Below are positions 58,321-64,000 of a DNA stretch of 64,000 bases, one piece after another. The translations under genes were made by a program, and so were the position numbers. Each line of letters starts with the position of its first letter. The first letter of the stretch is position 1. The notes beneath the pieces were generated by a model. It was not told the origin of the DNA, did not search any database, and was given only the letters and a program-made list of their open reading frames with translations. This stretch comes from Cyanobacteriota bacterium (GTDB lineage Bacteria; Acidobacteriota; Vicinamibacteria; Vicinamibacterales; UBA2999): assembly GCA_019752015.1 (NCBI GenBank), contig JAIEMQ010000024.1, forward strand, positions 51,322 through 115,321, given 5' to 3'.

Positions 58321-58845
58321 ATGAACGTGTTTTCTCTCTTAATCGCAGTGGTCGTTCTTTGTTTCGTCGGCGGATGCAAATCAGGCTCGTCGTCATCTGC
58401 AGGGTCACCGACCGCGCCAACCGCCGACGGCGGCGGCTTGCCCGGCGCCTGGACCGGAACCATCACCCGCCCGGGCGGTCAACCGCCTATTAACGTCACC
58501 TGGCAGATCGGCGCGTCCAGCGGTGAAGCGAATTCCGGACCAATGACCCTGACCAACAACGGCGTCAGCATCATCGTACCCGGAAGGGCCGCGGCCTCCG
58601 GAAACAACTCGTTGGGTTACGACATGCACGTGTCGATCAACACCAACCCCGGCGACGTCGCCGGGCTTCCGAACTGCACGGTCCGAGCGAGCCCGGTTGG
58701 ATCACTGCCGCGATTCACGGCGCCTTACAAGTCCATCGCGACCACTCTGCAGATTTTTTTCGCGAGCTGCGAAGCATTCATTACGCCTCCGCCGCTCAGC
58801 AATTTCCTCCAGGAAACGGTGCAGCTCAACGTCAACAAGCAGTAA
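58321..58845 (+). CDS. Small lipoprotein with beta-rich domain, copy 1 of 3
   Basis: A 174-residue protein. Residues 1-19 are a lipoprotein signal with lipobox FVGGC, followed by a Ser-rich segment and TAPTADGG. The mature part begins LPGAWTGTITRPGGQPPINVTWQI and continues with alternating strands and several Gly/Asn turns; two Cys in the body may pair. The opening GxWxGTITxPxG pattern is shared with the next two genes ([13 protein letters not shown] and [13 protein letters not shown]), so all three are paralogues. Function unknown. Confidence 0.7.
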   Translation: MNVFSLLIAVVVLCFVGGCKSGSSSSAGSPTAPTADGGGLPGAWTGTITRPGGQPPINVTWQIGASSGEANSGPMTLTNNGVSIIVPGRAAASGNNSLGYDMHVSINTNPGDVAGLPNCTVRASPVGSLPRFTAPYKSIATTLQIFFASCEAFITPPPLSNFLQETVQLNVNKQ

Positions 58846-58878
58846 CCACCCGGCAAGCGCCCGGCTAAGGAGATCAAG

Positions 58879-59376
58879 ATGAGATTCCCCCGCTTTGTGA
58901 TCGTCACCGCTACGCTCTCGTTGGCCTGGGCATGTGGCGGCTCGTCCAGTTCGTCGTCGCCAACCGCGCCGACCACGAGTACACCGGCGCCGGCTCCCAC
59001 GTTGAGCCTGGCCGGGACATGGGGCGGCACCGTAACTCAGCCCGAACGCTCGACGCCGATTCCAGTCACGTCGTGGACCGCCACGCAGAGCGGCGCCAGC
59101 GTCACCGGTCCCATGGTGCTGAACGTGAATACCGGAAGTACGCAGACGACGCTGGCCGGCACAGTGTCGGGATCGCAGCTCACGTCCGTCACTTTCACCG
59201 TGCCTAATCAAACTGGGTTTCCGCCGGGGTGTTCGTTCTCCGGTACCGGCACTCTTACTGCCTCGGCTTCATCAATTTCAGGTTCTCTGGCGATGACGTT
59301 CCCCGCCGCCTGCGTCGGCGCCGGCAGCGTGAGCAATACCGCCACTTCGACCTGGACAATTTCGCTCACGAAATAG
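58879..59376 (+). CDS. Small lipoprotein with beta-rich domain, copy 2 of 3
   Basis: A 165-residue protein. Signal with lipobox LAWAC, then [19 protein letters not shown] linker and the beta domain: [40 protein letters not shown] and later [18 protein letters not shown] with [17 protein letters not shown] ribosome site AAGGAG lies 10 bases before ATG 58879. The match with the third copy is strong ([13 protein letters not shown] against [13 protein letters not shown] and the ending ACVGAGSVS against ACVGTITSQ). Function unknown. Confidence 0.7.
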   Translation: MRFPRFVIVTATLSLAWACGGSSSSSSPTAPTTSTPAPAPTLSLAGTWGGTVTQPERSTPIPVTSWTATQSGASVTGPMVLNVNTGSTQTTLAGTVSGSQLTSVTFTVPNQTGFPPGCSFSGTGTLTASASSISGSLAMTFPAACVGAGSVSNTATSTWTISLTK

Positions 59377-59390
59377 CGACGGAAATCGGG

Positions 59391-60065
59391 ATGAACACCC
59401 TGAAACTGTCGACGCTGCTCTTCTTGTCAACTGCCGTCGCGTGCGGAAGCAAGACTCCCACGCCGACGGCTCCAACGCCGGTCGCGACGGCGCCGGCACC
59501 AGCTCCGGCGCCAGCACCGGCGCCGACTCCGACACCCGCACCGGCTCCAACACCGGCACCTGCTCCGGCGCCCACTCCCGCGCCGACACCAACACCGACG
59601 CCCGCGCCGCCACCGGCTCCCACTCCGGAACCGACACCGTCACCGGCACCTACGCCGACTCCAACGCCCACGCCAACGGCGAGCTACTCAGGAACATGGA
59701 ACGGCACCTTTGCCGAAGTCGGTGGCAGCACGACGCCCTTTGTTTCGCGATGGACCGCCACGCAATCAGGCAACAACGTGACCGGCGCGTTTGTGATTAC
59801 GATTCCACGCGACAACCAACCGCCTGCGCAGCTCGAAGGCACGCTGTCGGGAACGATTTCGGGTTCGTCGATCGCCTACACGCTGAACGTGCCGTCATTC
59901 GCGGCAGTAGGCGCCAGCGGGTGCTCGGCGAATGGCACTGGCACGGATTCGGCCGCCACCACATCATCGACCGCAGTGATCCTGACAATCAACTACGCGC
60001 CCGCATGCGTCGGTACGATTACGAGTCAGGCGACCAATCAGCAGCGCATCACCTTGACGAAATAG
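59391..60065 (+). CDS. Small lipoprotein with Pro-repeat linker, copy 3 of 3
   Basis: A 224-residue protein. Signal with lipobox TAVAC is followed by a long linker (about residues 24-98) made of PAPAP/TPTP repeats (about 75 residues almost only Pro, Ala, Thr), then a beta domain [40 protein letters not shown] ending with [22 protein letters not shown]. The tandem array of CCNACN-type codons behind the linker is low complexity and could vary in length between strains. The ATG at 59391 is preceded by GGGA. The end overlaps the GLF-like gene on the other strand by 17 bases. Confidence 0.7.
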   Translation: MNTLKLSTLLFLSTAVACGSKTPTPTAPTPVATAPAPAPAPAPAPTPTPAPAPTPAPAPAPTPAPTPTPTPAPPPAPTPEPTPSPAPTPTPTPTPTASYSGTWNGTFAEVGGSTTPFVSRWTATQSGNNVTGAFVITIPRDNQPPAQLEGTLSGTISGSSIAYTLNVPSFAAVGASGCSANGTGTDSAATTSSTAVILTINYAPACVGTITSQATNQQRITLTK

Positions 60066-61443
60066 ACCTCGCGTGTGTCAGCACGCTCGTCATCTCACCG
60101 TTGAACGTGCGCTCCCGGGCGCCGTCGAGAATCCTCTCGACGGCCTCGACGCCCTGCATCAGCGAATGATCCTGGTTCGACACTTCGTATTTCCACGCGC
60201 CGAACCGGCCGCGGCTGTAGATGCCTGACAACTGCAATGCGTGCTGCGCTTGGTCGAGCACCGCATCGCGTCCGAACCACGGCGTCGGGTAACCGTGTTC
60301 GAGGCGGCGATGCCAGCGGCTGACGACGTTCGAGCGATCGATGAAGCCGCATCGCTCGAAGCCGGCGACGACTGCGTCGACAACGGTCCGTATATCGACC
60401 GGCTTCTCCGGCGACTCACTGACCTCCGCCATCAATGACCAATGCCCTGCGGGCGCGTTGTTCGGCGAATAGTTGCTGAACACCGTCACGCGATAGAACG
60501 GATACTCAGGCTCCGGAAAATAGATCCAGCACTTGGTTGCGAGATCAGCCGGCGGTGTGCCCTTCAGACCGATGCCGATGATGTGGCTCGAAGAATGCAC
60601 GAACCTCGGCGCCAGGGCCTTCAATTCCTCCGGGCCATCGATGATCGCCAGCAGCCGATCGAGCGGCATGGTCGAGATCAGTGCGTCGTATGCGGTGCGT
60701 TGACCGTCAGTCGTCTCGAGCGCGCGCTGGTTGGTGTTGATGCGCGCAATCGAGCGATTGAAATGCAGCTTCGCCTTCGGCAGGAGCTGCTGCACGCCTT
60801 TCCAGATCGCGCCGGTCCCCCCGCGCAGAGGAAATCGAAACGTATTGTTGGGCCCCCAGCCGACATCGTCGCGCTCGAGCGCGATGTTGTCGAGAATCCG
60901 CTGCAGATCAACCGTGGCAACGCGTTCGCCCATCCACTCCACGTTGAGCGCGGATGGATCGTACGCCCAGACCTTGCGGTTGTATGGGAACAGAAATGAG
61001 TCGCAGATGCCCTGACCAAATGATCCGAGAAGCCAGTCGCGAAAGGTCTTCGGCGGCGCGCCGCCGCCATTCTGCAGCGCCTTCAATCCGTCGACACACG
61101 CCTTCAGCTCGTCTTCGGGAAGGCGCCGGATGTTGTTCTGGAACGGATATGGAATCCAGCGCTCGCGCATCCACACCCACGCTTCGCGCACGTGCTCGAC
61201 CCACGCATCGCCAAGCGCATGATTCGCCACATCGTCGAAATAGGTGTAGTGCGAGAAGAGCACGTGGCCGCCGAGATCCCAGAGGAAGCCGTGCGCGTCC
61301 ATGACGGTTGACGCAAGCCCGCCGGCCTGCGGCGCCGCTTCATACAACGTCCAGTTGTCGTGGCCGCGTTCGGCAAGCCGCCATGCGGCGCCCAGTCCAG
61401 TAGGACCGGCGCCCAGGATCACGATAAGAGAATTAGCGGACAC
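60049..61443 (-). CDS. FAD-dependent oxidoreductase, UDP-galactopyranose mutase/amine-oxidase-like
   Basis: A 464-residue flavoprotein. The Rossmann motif is [47 protein letters not shown] and [13 protein letters not shown] are the early catalytic-region signatures shared with the Glf/protoporphyrinogen oxidase-like group. Later blocks are [19 protein letters not shown] and [10 protein letters not shown]. The size exceeds that of UDP-galactopyranose mutase (about 380). Alternatives are a polysaccharide-pathway amine oxidase or a carotenoid desaturase-like enzyme. Position next to GT2 and GT-C genes suggests surface sugar metabolism. GTG at 61443 overlaps the next upstream gene stop by 11 bases. 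Confidence 0.75.
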   Translation of the reverse strand: MSANSLIVILGAGPTGLGAAWRLAERGHDNWTLYEAAPQAGGLASTVMDAHGFLWDLGGHVLFSHYTYFDDVANHALGDAWVEHVREAWVWMRERWIPYPFQNNIRRLPEDELKACVDGLKALQNGGGAPPKTFRDWLLGSFGQGICDSFLFPYNRKVWAYDPSALNVEWMGERVATVDLQRILDNIALERDDVGWGPNNTFRFPLRGGTGAIWKGVQQLLPKAKLHFNRSIARINTNQRALETTDGQRTAYDALISTMPLDRLLAIIDGPEELKALAPRFVHSSSHIIGIGLKGTPPADLATKCWIYFPEPEYPFYRVTVFSNYSPNNAPAGHWSLMAEVSESPEKPVDIRTVVDAVVAGFERCGFIDRSNVVSRWHRRLEHGYPTPWFGRDAVLDQAQHALQLSGIYSRGRFGAWKYEVSNQDHSLMQGVEAVERILDGARERTFNGEMTSVLTHARSISSR

Positions 61444-62143
61444 GGCGAATCAGCATCAGCATCTGACCCAATCCGCGGGCGCAGAATTTCAGCAGCTTGA
61501 ACTTGCGGAGCGTGACCTCGCCGGTGTCGCGCTCCTTGTGGGTCACGTCGATCTCGAGAATGTTGAAGCCCCGCGACTTGGCGACGATGGCGAGAAACAT
61601 TGAAGGGGCCAGCGTACCATCAGGCACGCATTCGCGCGCTTCGTTCCAGACGGCGCGCCTGAACAATTTGTACGGCGCGTTGGCATCGCTCAGCTGCACA
61701 CGGAACAAGACATTCACCGAATGGCGGATGAGCCGCGACAGGTACAAGCGCAACACCGGATCGTAGCGACGCCGGCGCACGCCGAAGACCGCGTCACGGC
61801 CAGCGAGGACTTCCGTCCACGCGGCAGTGAAGTTATTGAGCAGGATCTGGCGATCGCTGTCGATCATGAAGATGTATTCGCCGCTCGCCGCCTTGAGCCC
61901 AGTCAGAAGCGCCGCGCCATGACCGCCGTTGGGCTGATGGATCACCTTGATGCGCGCATCGTTCGCTGCCGCTTCATCGAGCAGCCGGCCGGTGCCATCG
62001 CGCGAGCCGTCGTCGACCACGACGAGCTCAGAATCGGAGATCAGCGAGAGGACGTGCTGCTTCACTTCGTCCACCGCGGCAGCGATGGCGCCCTCTTCGT
62101 TGTAGACGGGCATGACCACGCTGAGGCGCGGGGTGTCAGACAC
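61433..62143 (-). CDS. Family 2 glycosyltransferase, dolichol/polyprenyl-phosphate sugar synthase-like
   Basis: A 236-residue GT2 enzyme. LSVVMPVYNEEGAIAAAVDEV, VVVDDGSRDGTGRLLDEAA, NGGHGAALLTGLKAASGEYIFMIDSD (DxD motif) and DANAPYKLFRRAVW are clear. No C-terminal TM segment is seen, and it resembles DPM1-like synthases that load a sugar on a polyprenyl phosphate. Such a sugar donor would feed GT-C enzymes such as the product of the gene upstream (62136-63527), which overlaps its start by 8 bases. GTG at 62143 is the start. Confidence 0.88.
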   Translation of the reverse strand: MSDTPRLSVVMPVYNEEGAIAAAVDEVKQHVLSLISDSELVVVDDGSRDGTGRLLDEAAANDARIKVIHQPNGGHGAALLTGLKAASGEYIFMIDSDRQILLNNFTAAWTEVLAGRDAVFGVRRRRYDPVLRLYLSRLIRHSVNVLFRVQLSDANAPYKLFRRAVWNEARECVPDGTLAPSMFLAIVAKSRGFNILEIDVTHKERDTGEVTLRKFKLLKFCARGLGQMLMLIRRVR

Positions 62144-63527
62144 CGGCGGCCGGCTCCTTCAGCCAATACCACGCCGCAACGATGGCCGGCACGAGAGGCA
62201 CAAGGAGACTGAGCCACACCGGCATACCGGCGAGCGTGCCGAGATTGTCGGCGAAGCGATGCTCGCGGAGTCGAACGAGATAGAAGGATTCGAGCGGCGT
62301 CAGCACGTCGCCGGGTGGATCGATGGCAATCGCCGTCACGCCGAGCATGATCGCAATCGACACCAGCATCAGCACGAATCCTGGCTCAGGCCAGCGTTTG
62401 ATGCCATAGGCCGCCACGAGGCCGATGAAAGGCAGCGCCGGTGCCAGGTAGCGCGGCCCGATCGAATTGCCGCCGAAAGCGCTATAAAACGCCGCGACCT
62501 GAATCAACATCAAGCCGATGGTCGTCGCGAGCATGACGGCCACGGTCCGGTCCTTCTTGAACACTTCCACGAGCCCAACGACCGACATCAGCAGCGCCGG
62601 ACACCAGAAGAACAAACCGCGATACTCGCCCACTATCTGCCCGAGCAGCACGGACCAGTCCGGAGTCCTGAAACCCATCGCGTTGCCCGTCGACATCTCC
62701 GGGAAATTCGCGTTCGCTCCATAGGTTAGAGAGAACGCCGCGCCGGTCGTGAGGTAGTTGTTGATCAAGATCAACAGCGCCGCGGGAATGGTGCCGAGAG
62801 CGAATCGCCACAGGCGCGGCCAACCGGTAAAACCCAGATACATGCCGATCATCGCGCACGGAATGACGCCGGGGTATTCGGATGCCACTGCGAGTCCGGC
62901 GGACAGGCCGGCAATGCAGTCGTGCCGCGGCGTGGACTTTCCGAGCGCGGCCCACAACGCGATGCACAACAGACCGATCGTTCCTGCGTGAGCAAAGAGC
63001 GACGTGGCGTACGGCCACGTCAACGAGCCGAGGAACAACCCGAACGTTCCGGTCAGTGCGGTCAGCGGATCGAATCGCACTCGCAGCAGCTCGAAGAAAG
63101 CCACGCCGCCGAGCGCCGTCAGCAGTCCAATCGAAGCTGCGGTCGCGATCCAGCCGGACACGCGCCATCCCGGGAGCTGATCGGGATCGACACCGAGCAG
63201 CTTCTGTAGCCACACCGTCAACGCAAAGGACGGCAGCGCCATCGCGACCATCGCCGGCGCCTTCTCGCTGTAGTAGTGGCCGTTGATGAACGCCTTGTCG
63301 CCGGTGATCTGGTGATAGGCGTCGATCGTGATCGTGTGTTTCAGGACAATGGCGTGGAGCTGGGCGACGCGGGCGCCCTGGTTCCAGCCGTCGTTGTGAT
63401 TGAAATAGGAAAACGGCAGGAACAGCGCCAGGAACAACAGCGCGTACGCAGTTCGGCCACGAGCACGAGTCGCCGCGGGAGGAGCCACGAGCAGGTAGAT
63501 ATTAAGAGAAAACCCACCTGGCGTCAT
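62136..63527 (-). CDS. Multi-pass membrane protein, GT-C glycosyltransferase-like
   Basis: A 463-residue integral membrane protein with about 11 TM helices (for example LLFLALFLPFSYFNHNDGW, GWIATAASIGLLTALGGVAFF, IPAALLILINNYLTTGAAFS, MLATTIGLMLIQVAAFYSAF). The first loop, NHNDGWNQGARVAQLHA, and ISFKAF... INGHYYSEKAPAMVAM resemble the loop regions of mannosyl/arabinosyl-type GT-C proteins, with acidic residues near the first luminal loop. Substrate unknown. ATG at 63527 (or GTG 63530) lies 25 bases from the divergent damaged methyltransferase gene. It is first of a three-gene leftward set with GT2 and the flavoprotein. Confidence 0.7.
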   Translation of the reverse strand: MTPGGFSLNIYLLVAPPAATRARGRTAYALLFLALFLPFSYFNHNDGWNQGARVAQLHAIVLKHTITIDAYHQITGDKAFINGHYYSEKAPAMVAMALPSFALTVWLQKLLGVDPDQLPGWRVSGWIATAASIGLLTALGGVAFFELLRVRFDPLTALTGTFGLFLGSLTWPYATSLFAHAGTIGLLCIALWAALGKSTPRHDCIAGLSAGLAVASEYPGVIPCAMIGMYLGFTGWPRLWRFALGTIPAALLILINNYLTTGAAFSLTYGANANFPEMSTGNAMGFRTPDWSVLLGQIVGEYRGLFFWCPALLMSVVGLVEVFKKDRTVAVMLATTIGLMLIQVAAFYSAFGGNSIGPRYLAPALPFIGLVAAYGIKRWPEPGFVLMLVSIAIMLGVTAIAIDPPGDVLTPLESFYLVRLREHRFADNLGTLAGMPVWLSLLVPLVPAIVAAWYWLKEPAAGV

Positions 63528-63551
63528 CACCGCGGTTTAAGATCCGCCCAC

Positions 63552-63935
63552 ATGCCGAATCCGATTTCGCGCACCGCCTATTACACGCTTGGGGTGCGGG
63601 CTGCCGATGCGGCCGGTCCGAGACCGATCCTCGGCGTCCGGCTCCAGGGCGGCCAGTGGTTCGAGTTCGACGAGCCGGAGATTCTGAACTACAAGGAGAG
63701 CCGCTTGCCGGCGGCGGAGGCGCCGAATCCGTTGCGACGCATCCCGATCGAATTCGCGCGCGAGAAGCTCGCCGGCAAACTGACCGCGGTCACTCCCTCG
63801 TCAAGCGTGCACATCGTTATCGAAGGCGTCTTGATGTACCTGACCCGCGAGCAGCGTGTGGAGCTGCTGCACACGCTCGCCGATCGATTTCCTCATCACA
63901 CGCTCTATTGCGATTTGATGCGCAAGTGGCATTGA
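63552..63935 (+). pseudogene. Leucine-carboxyl-methyltransferase-family remnant with internal deletion
   Basis: A 127-residue frame. The N-terminus (ISRTAYYTLGVRAADAAGPRPILG) and the C-terminal block (FEFDEPEILNYKE, then VIEGVLMYLTREQRVELLHTLADRFP) match the class of PPM1/LCMT-like SAM methyltransferases, which are normally about 270-300 residues. The segment that should lie between GPRPILG and VRLQGGQWFEFDEP, including AdoMet motif I, is missing, and the protein stops soon after the EGVLMYL block. The frame is otherwise clean, so it reads as a deletion-damaged copy rather than a small intact enzyme. Its end, 10 bases from a possible IS terminus, may have been cut by an insertion. Confidence 0.65.
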
Positions 63936-63945
63936 TCCGATTCCG

Positions 63946-64000
63946 TGGACACTTTCCGGAAGGCGGATACGATGTCCAGAATGGGATCAAGCAAGACGGG
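63946..64000 (+). mobile_element. Possible left end of an insertion sequence, cut by window edge
   Basis: TGGACACTTTCCGG (from 63946) starts just after the damaged methyltransferase frame and resembles IS3-type terminal repeats that begin TGGAC. An open frame starting at ATG 63972 (MSRMGSSKTG) runs off the window and has the look of a transposase OrfA start. Both points are weak and rest on 55 bases; no second end or target duplication can be seen. Confidence 0.3.

Noticed and set aside
59366..59671. A 101-codon Gly/Val-repeat frame on the minus strand
   Set aside because: It is the reverse reading of the Pro/Ala linker of the third lipoprotein.

Overview
The window is about 64 kb of GC-rich bacterial DNA, gene-dense on both strands, with no rRNA, tRNA or CRISPR array that I can see. 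Gene content suggests a Gram-negative soil-type bacterium, and I infer an Acidobacteriota member (Vicinamibacteria-like). The reasons are a large Oar-like outer-membrane receptor with an N-terminal carboxypeptidase-regulatory domain, a membrane-anchored HTH regulator beside it, many small Ala/Pro/Ser lipoproteins, M13 and S9 peptidases, an ATP-type PEP carboxykinase and several polysaccharide glycosyltransferases. That taxonomy is inference; no marker gene was compared.

Region 1 (1-17464) holds two divergent chemosensory operons. Leftwards are cheB, cheA, cheW, cheR, cheD, a CheY-like regulator, a CheX-like gene and a second cheB cut by the window edge. Rightwards is a set whose order copies the Pil-Chp (type IV pilus class) system: PilG-like regulator fused to a TPR region, a DUF4388/PATAN protein, PilH-, PilI-, PilJ-, PilK-like genes, a CheA hybrid with two HPt domains and a receiver, ChpB-like and ChpC-like genes. 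Most junctions overlap by 1-11 bases. A near-consensus sigma-54 promoter (6293-6308) lies before the rightward operon.

Region 2 (17461-31793): a leftward pckA-gatB-ntrC-type set, then rightward an ECF sigma factor with a membrane partner, a Spy-like periplasmic protein and a TolC/MFP/RND tripartite efflux set with unusual glycine-rich inserts, then leftward folK, a ferritin-like gene and a DksA-type zinc-finger gene.

Region 3 (31916-47744): a leftward PP2C phosphatase - SGNH hydrolase - ABC ATPase - FtsX-type permease set (resembling tesA/ybbA/ybbP), divergent from a large TPR/AAA+ sigma-54 activator; a PilZ protein; a leftward GGDEF-like, GNAT, S9 peptidase, cysteine dioxygenase, metallo-hydrolase set; and an M13 peptidase.

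Region 4 (47754-64000): a YpfJ-type peptidase, membrane and cytosolic glycosyltransferases, methyltransferases, the Oar-like receptor, the HTH/membrane regulator, three tandem related lipoproteins, a GLF-like flavoprotein, and at the right edge a damaged methyltransferase followed by a possible insertion-sequence end.

The most unusual non-gene signal is a set of arrays with 7-9 base units. Most sit between the stop of one gene and the start of the next co-directional gene; two others lie inside genes just after the export signal. No gene-free stretch exceeds 300 bases; the longest are 6060-6354, 21974-22188 and 39689-39889, described below.
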